The translations under genes were made by a program, and so were the position numbers. The notes under the pieces were generated by a model. The model ran no database searches and was not told the DNA's origin. It saw only the letters and a list, made by a program, of their open reading frames with translations. Shown piece by piece: positions 7,727 through 16,640 of a stretch of 36,620 nucleotides of DNA. How positions within the stretch are numbered: the first letter of the stretch is position 1; each line of letters opens with the position of its first letter. Source of the DNA: Alphaproteobacteria bacterium (GTDB taxonomy: Bacteria; Pseudomonadota; Alphaproteobacteria; Rhizobiales; Devosiaceae); contig JAJRRJ010000045.1 of NCBI GenBank assembly GCA_024279575.1, positions 1 to 36,620 of the forward strand, written 5' to 3'.

Positions 7727-9400
7727 TTGTCCCCACACGTTTCGCCCCCCCGGGCCAATCCATGCCTGTGCATAAAACCATTGCGTGCAATTTTTACCGC
7801 TTTGCTGACCTTTCTGATTGTGACATCGTTCTTAATGCCATCAGCGCGTGCAGACGTGCCAAGAGCGTATGCCGGGATCGTCATTGACGCAAAAACCGGA
7901 AATACATTATATTCATATGCCGCTGACTCAGCGCGTTATCCCGCATCAGTCACCAAAGTTATGACGCTGTACGTATTGTTCCAGGAACTGGAAGCGGGGC
8001 GTTTGTCCCTTTCCACACGAATGAAAGTTTCCAGATATGCATCCCAGGCGGTGCCAACGAAATTACATTTGCGCGCTGGCAGAACCATTAAAGTTGAAGA
8101 TGCAATCAAGGCGCTTGTGACATTATCTGCAAATGACGTGGCCCGCGTTATTGCCGAACACATTTCTGGCAGCGAGGCAGAATTTGCCCGCAGAATGACG
8201 CGAACCGCCCGCGCCCTTGGCATGTCGCGCACGACATACGCGAACGCTTCAGGTTTGCCCAACTCTCGCCAGGTTACAACGGTGCGCGATCAGGCGCGCC
8301 TTGGCATGGCCGTGTTCCAGCACTTCCCAAAATATTACGAATATTTCCAGACCCGCCGGTTCACCTATGGCGGGCGCACCTATGGCAACCACAACAAATT
8401 GTTGGGGGAAGGTGGCGTTGATGGAATCAAAACCGGATATATTCGTGCCTCCGGCTTTAACCTTCTTACCGCCGCCCGCCGCAACAACCGGCACATTGTT
8501 GTTGTCGGGTTCGGGTTTAATTCAGGCGCGGCACGCAATGCAAAGGTGCGTGAACTCATTTCGCGTTACATGAACCGCGGCAGGCGTGGCAGCTATTGGC
8601 AACAGGCCTCCATTCCTAAAGTAGGTCCTCAGGGAAACTCAAATTCATTTGCTGTGGCTCAAAACACGCCCGTAACGCCGGCACCCCGCCCGGCAAACCG
8701 TCAGCTTATCGTTTCCGACACTCCCCAACCAGGTGCTGTCATGGTGGCTTCCCAGGCGCCGGTAAACCAGCCTGTACCAACCATCCCTCCCGTTTTGCCG
8801 GCACCTCGCATCACTACCCGCACCGACCAGGCTTCACCAGTTACCCTGGCCGTAACAACTCCACCAACACAGCTAATTCCCGCCACCGCCATTCAAGCAA
8901 CAGCGTTGATTGTTCCCACCCGGCGCACCGCCCCACAACCCCTTGATGTTATCGGTGCATGGCTCACGGAAAATTTCACTTTGGGATCAAGTGCAACCGG
9001 ATCACTGCAAAACAGCGGCGTTGCCACCCTTCGCCCCCCCGCCAATATCGGCGAGCCAAGCAACCAGGCCGATAATCAAGCCATTGATTTGATGACGTCA
9101 GGCAGTATTGACCCACCCGCCCCAACAACCACTCCACAAGTCACCCCACAAATCGCCCCTGTATGGGTCGTGCAAATTGGCGCGCCCCCAACACAACAAG
9201 CTGCCCAGTCTATGTTGCAAAGCGCAACACAACGCATAACAGCGCTGGGCAATTTCAGGCCCTATGTGGAAGAATTCAACAAGACGGGGCAAACATTTTT
9301 CCGCGCACGATTTACCGGCTTTGCCGAACGGGCGCACGCCATTTCCATGTGTGAAGAGATTAAACAGAATAATATGAGCTGCCTGGCCGTCCAAAGCTAA
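7727..9400 (+). CDS. SPOR-domain D-alanyl-D-alanine carboxypeptidase (penicillin-binding protein, peptidase S11)
   Basis: This periplasmic enzyme trims the terminal D-Ala from peptidoglycan stem peptides. A signal peptide spans about residues 18-42, ending 'PSARA'. The S11 active-site triad is complete: SVTK (Ser74, Lys77), SAN (134-136) and KTG (235-237). A long Pro/Thr/Gln-rich, poorly ordered linker runs from about 290 to 470. The C-terminal 80 residues form a SPOR domain beginning 'VWVVQIGAP', which binds denuded glycan at division sites and so suggests septal targeting. The linker-plus-SPOR design replaces the C-terminal amphipathic anchor of E. coli DacA. The start is TTG 7727, preceded by a good purine-rich site; a TTG at about 7784 directly before 'RAIFTALL' is an alternative. 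Confidence 0.93.
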   Translation: MSPHVSPPRANPCLCIKPLRAIFTALLTFLIVTSFLMPSARADVPRAYAGIVIDAKTGNTLYSYAADSARYPASVTKVMTLYVLFQELEAGRLSLSTRMKVSRYASQAVPTKLHLRAGRTIKVEDAIKALVTLSANDVARVIAEHISGSEAEFARRMTRTARALGMSRTTYANASGLPNSRQVTTVRDQARLGMAVFQHFPKYYEYFQTRRFTYGGRTYGNHNKLLGEGGVDGIKTGYIRASGFNLLTAARRNNRHIVVVGFGFNSGAARNAKVRELISRYMNRGRRGSYWQQASIPKVGPQGNSNSFAVAQNTPVTPAPRPANRQLIVSDTPQPGAVMVASQAPVNQPVPTIPPVLPAPRITTRTDQASPVTLAVTTPPTQLIPATAIQATALIVPTRRTAPQPLDVIGAWLTENFTLGSSATGSLQNSGVATLRPPANIGEPSNQADNQAIDLMTSGSIDPPAPTTTPQVTPQIAPVWVVQIGAPPTQQAAQSMLQSATQRITALGNFRPYVEEFNKTGQTFFRARFTGFAERAHAISMCEEIKQNNMSCLAVQS

Positions 9401-9459
9401 AGGAAGCCGTTTTTAAGGGAAGCAAGTTTGGTGCATTTGAGTAACAGGAGTAGCCCCAA

Positions 9460-9774
9460 GTGAGCAATATAAACAAACCAATCGTGACAATCGATGTCAC
9501 AGGTCAAAATTCATTGACGGATCTGGCAGACTTTGTTGGAAAAACTGCAATGCCCAGAAAGCACCGCAGTAAATTTTGGGACGCCTACAAGTCCGCGACC
9601 CAAAGCAAATCAGCAGGCAATCAGCCACGGCGTGTATCTGACCTTTTGGGAACCGTGTTGGCGATTTCGGCCAGAACACGACGCATCGTTGCCCCCAGAA
9701 CCAAAGTTGAACTTGACGTTTTTGCCCCAAACGGCAATCGCGCTGTTCAACTCATCATTGGATATCGCGATTAG
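9460..9774 (+). CDS. Small protein of unknown function
   Basis: I do not recognise this 104-residue protein. It starts at GTG 9460 behind a 'caggag' site nine bases upstream, which supports it as a real gene. It is predicted soluble, with no signal peptide or membrane helix. The central region is basic (KHRSKFWDAYKS...QPRRVSDLL) and the C-terminus looks like a beta-hairpin (VELDVF...AVQLIIGY). It lies 59 bases after the carboxypeptidase gene on the same strand and is convergent with mipZ, only 27 bases from its stop. An inverted repeat (agtaac/gttact) bridges the two stops but has no convincing T run. Position suggests co-transcription with the carboxypeptidase; no function is inferred. Confidence 0.65.
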   Translation: MSNINKPIVTIDVTGQNSLTDLADFVGKTAMPRKHRSKFWDAYKSATQSKSAGNQPRRVSDLLGTVLAISARTRRIVAPRTKVELDVFAPNGNRAVQLIIGYRD

Positions 9775-9801
9775 TAACGGCAAAAAACTGTTTTAGAAGT
9801 G

Positions 9802-10716
9802 TTACTTATTGGATTTAGGCCGCATGTGCCCAAAAACCAACGGTCCCTCTTCTATTGATTTTGACCAGGATTCACGCGCCATTGCACGGTTTTTCATGCG
9901 CCTTGAAACAGGTAGATTCAGCGCAGCAACAAGGTTTTTATATTCTTTATGGGCGCCTAGATGCGAGACAGTCGCCATTCCACCCAAAGCAGGATCATCC
10001 AGTGGGTCAAACACAGTCATCCCAATCGGAAATAACGATCTGAATATAACCCGTTCACCAATGCCGTCCGCCACTCTGGCCCCAAGCCGCATGGCCAATT
10101 GCTCAATTCCTGATTGAACAAGCCGCATGTTGCGCGATGAAAGCATCGAAATTCTGTTGCGCGCCAATACCCAGTCAATTGTCTGCCCGTCAATAGACAG
10201 TCGCTCCTTGCGCGCCCTTTGCACCAGCCGCGCATAGTGGCTTAGTTCACGCGGCTCCCCGGTAATGGGGTCGACATGGGCCAACACATCCAGATCAATC
10301 AGACTGTCATTAAGGGGCGTAATCAACGTATCCGCCATGGAATGGGCGAGGCGCGTCAGATTAGTATCGAATCCGGGAGTATCAATAATCAAAAAATCAA
10401 AATCTTCTTCAACCTCAGCAACCGCCAGATTGAACACATCAAATTCTAGCTTCTGGTTGGTGGCCACAGAATCTCCACGCGAAAGAGGCAGTCTGTAATG
10501 GGTGGTTTGAGGAACATTCAGGGAGTGCGATTTAGACCAGTCCCGCCTGTTGCGAACATAATGAGTTAAAGTTTGCTGGCGCGAATCCACATCAATTGTT
10601 GCGACCCGATAGCCCGCATAAAGCAGAAAAATCGCCAAGTGAAATGCTGTAGTTGACTTCCCGGAGCCACCCTTTTCATTTCCCAAAACAATTACATGTG
10701 CGCTGCCTGAATTCAT
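9802..10716 (-). CDS. mipZ: Division-plane positioning ATPase MipZ
   Basis: A ParA/MinD-superfamily ATPase which, in Caulobacter and relatives, binds ParB near the origins and inhibits FtsZ polymerisation toward the poles, placing the septum at mid-cell. The deviant Walker A is 'NEKGGSGKSTTA', with both signature lysines (Lys15, Lys20). 'DFLIIDTPGFDTNLTRLAH' is the Walker B/switch region. The match to Caulobacter MipZ at 'VIVxGNEKGGxGKST' is immediate. The frame remains open to 10791, but ATG 10716 has a GGAG seven bases upstream and begins just before the P-loop, giving 304 residues. MipZ is diagnostic of Alphaproteobacteria that lack MinCD. It appears to be a single-gene unit. Confidence 0.95.
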   Translation of the reverse strand: MNSGSAHVIVLGNEKGGSGKSTTAFHLAIFLLYAGYRVATIDVDSRQQTLTHYVRNRRDWSKSHSLNVPQTTHYRLPLSRGDSVATNQKLEFDVFNLAVAEVEEDFDFLIIDTPGFDTNLTRLAHSMADTLITPLNDSLIDLDVLAHVDPITGEPRELSHYARLVQRARKERLSIDGQTIDWVLARNRISMLSSRNMRLVQSGIEQLAMRLGARVADGIGERVIFRSLFPIGMTVFDPLDDPALGGMATVSHLGAHKEYKNLVAALNLPVSRRMKNRAMARESWSKSIEEGPLVFGHMRPKSNK

Positions 10717-10843
10717 ACGTTGCTCCGTCAGGACCATTAAATTGGCCTGTCCCTCACCCCAAACATACATCGCACTTAAAAACAGAAACAAGTGACTTGT
10801 TCAAAGCATCGGGTTAATTGCTTAACGGCTATTCAAAAGCCAA

Positions 10844-11269
10844 TTATATCAATCCAAGCGCGGCCAGTTCCACAGCCAATTCGGCGTCATTGCGATTTCC
10901 ATCTCCTTCTCCCAGATCCCCCGGAGCATCGCCATCGGCAAGGTAACGCCACCCCTGAAACGCTCGTTTGGGATTGGGGATTGTGCGAATAAGTTGAGGT
11001 TTCATGATGATATCACAACAATTGCGTCCCTCCTCATCAACCTCTTGGGCAAGGTCCACAATACTCTGCCGACACCGTATAGCGCCCTTTATTACCCAAT
11101 AAAGCGACCCCTGCCCGACAATTTCCTCCCTGCGTTTGGGGCGCATGCGCGTACGATGCAGATGGAACTCCCCGTTTTGCCCGGCAATTTTTACACATCG
11201 GGATTGTCGGTAATGCTCAAGCTCATCGACTGAAGAAATTCCCACACATAGCTTGATCATATGCAACAT
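10844..11269 (-). CDS. DUF1489 family protein
   Basis: A 141-residue protein of a largely alphaproteobacterial family of unknown function. Recognisable landmarks are an N-terminal 'IKLCVGISSVDEL', the 'RTRMRPKRREEIVGQGSLYWVIKG' core, and 'PKRAFQGWRYL' followed by an acidic stretch and a terminal 'ELAALGLI'. Its ATG at 11269 overlaps the last base of the upstream glutathione transferase stop, so the two are translationally coupled. A second in-frame ATG lies three codons in. The core 'YWVIKG...CRQ' hints at a compact nucleic-acid- or nucleotide-binding fold, but that is only an impression. The 52 bases between this gene and mipZ hold no recognisable signal. Confidence 0.82.
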   Translation of the reverse strand: MLHMIKLCVGISSVDELEHYRQSRCVKIAGQNGEFHLHRTRMRPKRREEIVGQGSLYWVIKGAIRCRQSIVDLAQEVDEEGRNCCDIIMKPQLIRTIPNPKRAFQGWRYLADGDAPGDLGEGDGNRNDAELAVELAALGLI

Positions 11270-11940
11270 TATTTTGAAGCCTGAATAAAATCAATTTCAT
11301 CCTGTTGCACCACCCACGTCTCAGCGTTTGCCGCAGCCTCCCACTCCCCATATGCCCGGAGCGCATAAATTGCAGCAAAATAGTTTTCCAACGCTTGCGA
11401 ACTTTTTATGCCATAGGTTTTTATTCGGCTGGCGACGGGTGCAAACATCGCATCGGCAGCACAAAATTCCCCAAACAAAAATGGCCCCCTGAATCGTTTT
11501 AACAAAGGAACCAGCAAATTTTCCAGCTCCTGCATATCAGAAGCAATTTCAGTTTCATCAATCCGCCCGGGGAAATCCCCCCGCATATTCATCGGTGCAG
11601 CGTTTCGCAATGCACTAAACCCCCCATGCATGCGCGCCGAACAAACCCGCGCCAATGCGCGTTGCTCCATTTCTGCAGGCCAGATGCCGCGACGAGGAAA
11701 CCTGTCCGCCAGATATTCTATAATGGCAATAGTTTCATCAATCACCAGCTCTCCCTCTATCAGAACCGGCACAAAGCCTGAGGGCGTACGCTCCAGCAGA
11801 TTCTGCTTCCAGTATTCGCCATTGAGCAACAAAATTGCTTCATCAAACTCAATATTAAAATGTCGCAAAACCAGCCACGGGCGCAGCGACCAGGACGAAT
11901 AATTCTTATTTCCAATCAATAGCTTCATCTGAATATCCAA
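11269..11940 (-). CDS. Glutathione S-transferase family protein
   Basis: A 223-residue soluble GST. The N-terminal thioredoxin-like domain starts 'KLLIGNKNYSSWSLRPWLVLRHF', where the Ser/Tyr region near residues 14-17 supplies the glutathione-activating hydroxyl. 'VPVLIEGELVIDETIAIIEYLAD' is the conserved cis-proline loop plus the glutathione-contacting Glu/Thr. The all-helical C-terminal domain contains 'FLFGEFCAADAMFAPVASRI', with the structural N-capping aspartate of GSTs. This motif set resembles the YfcF/'NKNYSSWS' subgroup. The substrate is unknown. ATG 11940 or ATG 11928 could be the start. It is coupled to the DUF1489 gene by a one-base overlap. A bidirectional-looking hairpin sits immediately upstream. 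Confidence 0.92.
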   Translation of the reverse strand: MDIQMKLLIGNKNYSSWSLRPWLVLRHFNIEFDEAILLLNGEYWKQNLLERTPSGFVPVLIEGELVIDETIAIIEYLADRFPRRGIWPAEMEQRALARVCSARMHGGFSALRNAAPMNMRGDFPGRIDETEIASDMQELENLLVPLLKRFRGPFLFGEFCAADAMFAPVASRIKTYGIKSSQALENYFAAIYALRAYGEWEAAANAETWVVQQDEIDFIQASK

Positions 11941-11942
11941 TA

Positions 11943-11969
11943 AAAAAGCGCCCGAAACGGACGCTTTTT
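11943..11969 (-). terminator. Rho-independent terminator downstream of the 33-codon gene
   Basis: The stem is AAAAAGCG / CGCTTTTT with an inner CCG/CGG, separated by one C-A mismatch and closed by a three-base loop. The A/T-rich arms provide a T run on either strand. On the minus strand it ends transcripts coming from the microprotein/mgtE side, about 45 bases after the microprotein stop, insulating the GST gene. Confidence 0.75.
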
Positions 11970-12014
11970 CTTAACAGCAATTGATAGGCTCACGCCAGTC
12001 AACTTATGAAAAAC

Positions 12015-12116
12015 TCAAATACCTGAGAATGCAGAAATCAAAAACCCCAGACCAATTAGTCCGGTAAAAGTCCAGGCGGCCGTTCGCCAACAAATAGTCT
12101 TCGCTTGAGCGGGCAT
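12015..12116 (-). CDS. 33-residue single-helix membrane microprotein
   Basis: A very short gene that length cut-offs would miss. It starts at ATG 12116 with an AAGGA seven bases upstream and ends in a TGA at 12015. The product has a short basic N-terminus (MPAQAKTICWR), then about 20 hydrophobic residues (TAAWTFTGLIGLGFLISAFS) forming one membrane helix. A strong terminator follows about 45 bases downstream, consistent with a true transcription-unit end. It lies 144 bases after mgtE on the same strand and could be co-transcribed with it or have its own promoter. The frame extends upstream to 12215 without family resemblance, so I trust the short form. Function unknown; a small modulator of a membrane complex is possible. 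Confidence 0.5.
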   Translation of the reverse strand: MPAQAKTICWRTAAWTFTGLIGLGFLISAFSGI

Positions 12117-12260
12117 ACAGTATTCCTTGATATCAGGTGAATGAACTTGCCCCCAAAACAGACAAGACCGAGCGTTTGTTAACGGCTCATTAAACAATTG
12201 AATTGCCCATGGCAATCACAATCTTTTTTCAGTGGATAACTTTGACTTTCACACGAAAAA

Positions 12261-13694
12261 TCAGGCCAACCCGAACCATTTCGCAGCCAAACCTAAAAAC
12301 ACGAAAAAACCAACTACGTCAGTAACAGTTGTTACAAAAGCACTTGAAGCAATTGCGGGGTCAGCACCAAACTTACTCAACCCCAGAGGAATAAGAATGC
12401 CGGACAAACCGGCGGCCAGCATGTTAACAACCATTGCAATTCCGATGACGACACCCAGCGCAAAGCTGGAAAACCAGATGGCTGTAACCACACCCGTTAT
12501 AATTGCAAAAATCACACCATTGACCAGCCCCACCAACGTCTCACGCACAATCAGTCGACGAAAATTGAATTGATCCAGATCCTGCGTTGAAATGGCCAGC
12601 ACAGTTACCGTCATTGCCTGAATACCTGCATTGCCACCCATGGAGGCAACAATGGGCATCAAAACCGCCAGTGCCACCATCTGCTGCAATGTCGCATCAA
12701 ACATGCCAATGACCACAGAAGCAAAAATTGCCGTCACAAGATTTACCCCAAGCCAGGTAACACGCGAACGCACCGCATCCCACACCCCCCCGGAAACCTC
12801 AGCCGCCCCAACCCCGGCAAGGTGAAGAATATCCTCTTCTGCTTCCTGATGGATAACATCAACAATATCATCAATGGTCAAAACACCCACCAGCCTGTTG
12901 GTCTCATCAACCACACCAACTTCCACCAGATCGAACCGCTCAAAAACCCGCGCGGCATCCTCCTGATCTTCCATTGCGTTTATTTCAATGACTTCCTCAA
13001 GCATAATTTGGGAAACAAGTACTTCCCGTTCAACACGAAGAAATTTATCAAGGGGCACGGTGCCGATCAGGGTATATGCCGGATCAACCACATAAAGCTG
13101 GTGAAACTCCTCCGGCAAATCCTCTTCCTTACGCAAATAATCAATTGTCTGGCCCACATTCCAGAATGGTGGAATTGCGATAAACTCACAATGCATCCGC
13201 CGTCCCGCAGAATCCTCGGGAAAATCCAGAGAACGCTTGAGCGACAGTCTTTCAAAGTCGGGGACCAGAGCCAGAATGGCCTCCCGATCCACCTCCTCAA
13301 TATCCTCAAGAATGAAAACCGCATCATCATTGTCGATGCTGGATACGCCACGCGCCACATCAGAATTTGGAAGTTGATCAATCAGTTCAACCCGCACAAC
13401 TTCATCAACTTCTGTTAGCGAAGAATAGTCAAAACTATCCCCCAGATATTTGACCAGTGCCAGCCTTTGTGAACTATTCAAGGCCTCAAGAACATCCCCG
13501 GCATCGGCCTCAGATAACGGTGCGAGTTTTTCCCGCAAGTCCATTTCCGCCCCCGCCTCAATCAGAGCGCTTACCTCTTCAATCCACTTGGCATCCAGGC
13601 GTCCTTCGTCGTCCAGCCAATCAGAATGGCGGGGGCGAATGGCGTGAGATGTTAAGCTGTCCAGGGGGTAATTCATAAAAAATCCGGTACTCAC
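12261..13694 (-). CDS. mgtE: Magnesium transporter MgtE
   Basis: A Mg2+ channel/transporter of the inner membrane. Residues about 40-150 form the acidic superhelical MgtE-N domain. Two CBS domains follow (about 150-275, ending 'LVGVLTIDDIVDVIHQEAEED'), then a connecting helix and five membrane helices. The pore signatures are present: 'PIVASMGGNAGIQAMTV' in the second helix region and 'DPAIASSAFVTTVTDVVGF' in the last. In characterised MgtE the cytosolic N and CBS domains bind Mg2+ and close the pore when internal Mg2+ is high. Length (477) is normal. The start is GTG 13694 or ATG 13676, neither with a strong ribosome-binding site. I see no M-box-like riboswitch in the 185 bases upstream. Confidence 0.96.
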   Translation of the reverse strand: MSTGFFMNYPLDSLTSHAIRPRHSDWLDDEGRLDAKWIEEVSALIEAGAEMDLREKLAPLSEADAGDVLEALNSSQRLALVKYLGDSFDYSSLTEVDEVVRVELIDQLPNSDVARGVSSIDNDDAVFILEDIEEVDREAILALVPDFERLSLKRSLDFPEDSAGRRMHCEFIAIPPFWNVGQTIDYLRKEEDLPEEFHQLYVVDPAYTLIGTVPLDKFLRVEREVLVSQIMLEEVIEINAMEDQEDAARVFERFDLVEVGVVDETNRLVGVLTIDDIVDVIHQEAEEDILHLAGVGAAEVSGGVWDAVRSRVTWLGVNLVTAIFASVVIGMFDATLQQMVALAVLMPIVASMGGNAGIQAMTVTVLAISTQDLDQFNFRRLIVRETLVGLVNGVIFAIITGVVTAIWFSSFALGVVIGIAMVVNMLAAGLSGILIPLGLSKFGADPAIASSAFVTTVTDVVGFFVFLGLAAKWFGLA

Positions 13695-13831
13695 TCAAAG
13701 CAGATTACCAAAAATCCGCTCATTATCTGAAATAATGGCTACCCATTGCATTCTTTGTTTAGCGGAAAAATGTCAACATTCGTTCAAAATAATTGCAACG
13801 CAACATCGGCTGGAATGTACAACGCAACAAA

Positions 13832-13858
13832 AAAGGCCCCGCCAATGGCCGGGCCTTT
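13832..13858 (-). terminator. Rho-independent terminator downstream of acs
   Basis: The stem is AAAGGCCC / GGGCCTTT extended by GCC/GGC across a single C-C mismatch, with a three-base AAT loop. Read on the minus strand it is followed by six T residues. It lies 22 bases past the acs stop and marks the end of the transporter-acs operon. The remaining bases up to mgtE (13859-13879 and 13695-13831) carry no other signal I can support. Confidence 0.85.
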
Positions 13859-13879
13859 GAATAATTATAGCAATCCGTA

Positions 13880-15826
13880 TTATTTATTTTTGCGGTTTTC
13901 AATCAGATCATCAACCACTCCGGGATCCGCCAGCGTCGAGGTATCCCCAAGGTTGGAAAAGTCATCCGCTGCAACTTTACGCAAAATTCTACGCATAATT
14001 TTGCCAGACCGGGTTTTGGGTAAACCAGGTGCGAACTGAATAAAGTCCGGCGTACAAATTGGCCCGATCTCCTGGCGCACATGCATTTTAAGGTCCTTTT
14101 CCAGTGCTTGCGTCGGCTCAACTCCACTCATCAAAGTTACATAGCAGTAAATCCCCTGCCCCTTGATATCGTGAGGATAGCCCACCACCGCAGCCTCTGA
14201 AACTTTAGGGTGAGATACCAGCGCACTCTCAATTTCTGCTGTACCCATGCGGTGACCTGATACGTTCAGCACATCATCCACACGACCCGTAATCCAGTAA
14301 TAACCATCGCTGTCCCGACGACACCCGTCATCGGAAAAATAAAAGCCCTTATATTGTTCAAAATAGGTTGAGATAAATCGCTCGTGATCCCCATAGACCG
14401 TGCGCATTTGCCCAGGCCACGAATCACGAATTGCCAGAACCCCTTCTGCCTCCATAGTAGTGATTTCCTTACCCGTTTCAGGGTCTAGAACCACCGGTTG
14501 AATACCAAAAAATGGTTTGCTGGCCGACCCCGGTTTTGTTGGCGTCGCGGCGGGGAAAGCGGTAATCATTGAGCCGCCGGTTTCCGTTTGCCACCAGCTG
14601 TCAATAACCACACAATTGGAGTGGCCGACCTTTTCATAATACCATTTCCACGCCTCAGGATTAATTGGCTCCCCCACGGTCCCAATAACCTTTAGTGAAG
14701 ACAAATCAGCTTTCTCGACAAACTCATCCCCCGCGCCCATCAATGCGCGAATGGCAGTTGGAGCCGAATGGAAAATATTGATCTTGTACTTGTCCACAAC
14801 ATTCCAGAAGCGCGATGCATCAGGATATGTGGGCACACCTTCAAACATGACTGTTGTGGCCCCGTTGGCCAAAGGCCCATAAACCACATAAGAATGCCCG
14901 GTAACCCAACCAATATCCGCCGTGCACCAGTAGACTTCCCCCTGATGATAATCAAAGTTCATCTGTTGCGCCAAAGAGGCATAGGTGAGGTACCCGCCCG
15001 AGGTGTGTAAAACACCCTTGGGTTTCCCCGTTGAGCCGGAAGTATAAAGAATAAAAAGAGGGTCTTCAGCATTCATCACTTCAGGCTCACAAACGTCTTC
15101 CACCCCCTCCAGGGCATCGTTGAGCCAGACGTCACGCCCAGCAGCCATAGCAATATCGCCGCCGGTATTTTCTACCACCAGCACTTTTGAAACATCCCCT
15201 CCCTTTTCCAATGCGGCATCCACATTGGCCTTGAGGGGAATTGTTTTGCCCGCGCGCCGTCCCTCGTCCGCAGTAATGACAAATTCGGAATTACAATTCA
15301 CGATACGTCCCGACAATGCTTCTGGGGAAAATCCGGCAAAAACCACAGAATGAACAGCCCCGATACGCGCACAAGCCAACATGGCAAACGCCGCCTCAGG
15401 GATCATAGGCAGGTAAATAGTAACACGATCACCCTTTTTGACACCAATGCTTTTGAGAACATTGGCAAGCCTGGAAACACTTTTGTGCAACTCGTTATAG
15501 GTAATTATTCGAGAGGGATCACTTGGTTCATCGGGTTCCCAGATAATCGCAGTTTTATCCCCAAGCGCTTCGAGATGCCGGTCAATACAGTTTGCGCAAA
15601 CGTTAAGTTCACCATCCTCAAACCACTTGATTGAAACATCGGGATATTGAAAAGTAGTGTTTTTTACTTTGGTAAACGGCGTAATCCAGTCCAAACGCAA
15701 CGCCATCTCGCCCCAAAACCCATCAGGGTCGAAAATAGAGCGCGCATACATCTCCTCATATTGCGCCGCCGTGACCAGAGTGTTTTCAACAATGCTTGCA
15801 GGTGGGTTGTAAATCTTGCGTTCCAT
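13880..15826 (-). CDS. acs: Acetyl-CoA synthetase
   Basis: This enzyme converts acetate, ATP and CoA to acetyl-CoA through acetyl-AMP, the high-affinity route for acetate use. At 648 residues it matches the family (about 650). Visible motifs are the ATP-binding 'YTSGSTGKPKG', 'WWQTETGG', 'GRVDDVLNVSGHRMGTAEIE', and the C-terminal 'KTRSGKIMRR'. Lys609 in that last motif is the lysine which, in Salmonella Acs (same number), is acetylated by Pat and deacetylated by CobB/SrtN, so post-translational control is likely retained. It is the last gene after the LivFGMH-like transporter and its binding protein, with a 70-base gap to the ATPase gene and a strong terminator behind. Propionate may be a secondary substrate. 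Confidence 0.97.
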   Translation of the reverse strand: MERKIYNPPASIVENTLVTAAQYEEMYARSIFDPDGFWGEMALRLDWITPFTKVKNTTFQYPDVSIKWFEDGELNVCANCIDRHLEALGDKTAIIWEPDEPSDPSRIITYNELHKSVSRLANVLKSIGVKKGDRVTIYLPMIPEAAFAMLACARIGAVHSVVFAGFSPEALSGRIVNCNSEFVITADEGRRAGKTIPLKANVDAALEKGGDVSKVLVVENTGGDIAMAAGRDVWLNDALEGVEDVCEPEVMNAEDPLFILYTSGSTGKPKGVLHTSGGYLTYASLAQQMNFDYHQGEVYWCTADIGWVTGHSYVVYGPLANGATTVMFEGVPTYPDASRFWNVVDKYKINIFHSAPTAIRALMGAGDEFVEKADLSSLKVIGTVGEPINPEAWKWYYEKVGHSNCVVIDSWWQTETGGSMITAFPAATPTKPGSASKPFFGIQPVVLDPETGKEITTMEAEGVLAIRDSWPGQMRTVYGDHERFISTYFEQYKGFYFSDDGCRRDSDGYYWITGRVDDVLNVSGHRMGTAEIESALVSHPKVSEAAVVGYPHDIKGQGIYCYVTLMSGVEPTQALEKDLKMHVRQEIGPICTPDFIQFAPGLPKTRSGKIMRRILRKVAADDFSNLGDTSTLADPGVVDDLIENRKNK

Positions 15827-15896
15827 TTCCCGTATGTCCTCAGATTTTAGGCCGTTGTCGTTCAGGGCAACGCGCGCTGCTTATTAAAGTCTTGAA

Positions 15897-16640
15897 TCAG
15901 ATAGCCAGATATTCATGCCGAAGTTGTTCATTTTCAAGCACTTCTTTTGCAGTCCCAGAGAAAGCAACTTCTCCCGTGTCCAGAATAACCGCGTGATCGG
16001 CCAGCTTCAACGCAGCTACCGCATTTTGCTCAACGATAATTGTTGTTATTCCAAGTTTCTTGATTTCCCTCAATATTTTTTCAATTTCCTGCACGATAAC
16101 CGGCGCCAACCCCTCATATGGTTCATCCAAAAGCAAAAGCTTTACATCGCGCGAAAGAGCACGGGCAAGCGCCAACATCTGCTGTTCGCCACCAGATAAG
16201 GTGGTGCCATCCTGTTTTCGTCGTTCACCCAGACGTGGAAAATGCTCATACACCTCCTCCGCCGACCAACCATGCCCCGGCGCAACCTGGGCAAGAAAAA
16301 GATTTTCTTCCACCGTCAGTCCCTGAATAATACGACGATCCTCTGGCACCAGCTGCACACCGCCAAGGGCCGCCTCGTGCGTCTTCATATTATGTAACGC
16401 CTGGCCATCCAGCCAGATTTCACCAGCAGTTACAACCGGATCATCAGTCCTTGCAATCGAGCGCAGAGTTGAGGTTTTCCCGGCACCATTGCGGCCCAGC
16501 AAAGCCAGAATTTTTCCCTCCTCAACGTCAAAAGACACATCTTGAACAATGTAACTTTCTCCATAATAGGAATGTACATTTTTAATGGAAAAAAACGGCT
16601 TGTTTTTGTTTGTCTGTTCACTCTGATCTTCCTGGGTCAT
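15897..16640 (-). CDS. livF: ABC transporter ATP-binding protein, LivF type (acs-linked)
   Basis: One of the two cytoplasmic ATPases of a branched-chain-amino-acid-type (HAAT) importer. It has 247 residues with Walker A 'GRNGAGKTST', ABC signature 'LSGGEQQMLALARAL', Walker B 'LLLLDEPYEGL' and H-loop 'TTIIVEQN'. The short form lacking an extra C-terminal domain is typical of LivF. It overlaps livG by four bases (ATGA) and is followed by acs after 70 bases. The symbol denotes family only; the substrate of this system is not an established amino acid, and the acs linkage argues for a carboxylate or short acyl compound. The N-terminal 20 residues are polar and of low complexity. Confidence 0.93.
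   Translation of the reverse strand: MTQEDQSEQTNKNKPFFSIKNVHSYYGESYIVQDVSFDVEEGKILALLGRNGAGKTSTLRSIARTDDPVVTAGEIWLDGQALHNMKTHEAALGGVQLVPEDRRIIQGLTVEENLFLAQVAPGHGWSAEEVYEHFPRLGERRKQDGTTLSGGEQQMLALARALSRDVKLLLLDEPYEGLAPVIVQEIEKILREIKKLGITTIIVEQNAVAALKLADHAVILDTGEVAFSGTAKEVLENEQLRHEYLAI

Noticed and set aside
9773..9806. Inverted repeat agtaac/gttact between two convergent stops
   Set aside because: Six-base arms with a long spacer and no T run; too weak for a terminator.
12822..13418. Plus-strand open frame of 198 codons opposite mgtE
   Set aside because: Antisense shadow of a fully intact mgtE; the composition (Asn/Ile/His-rich) resembles no protein family.
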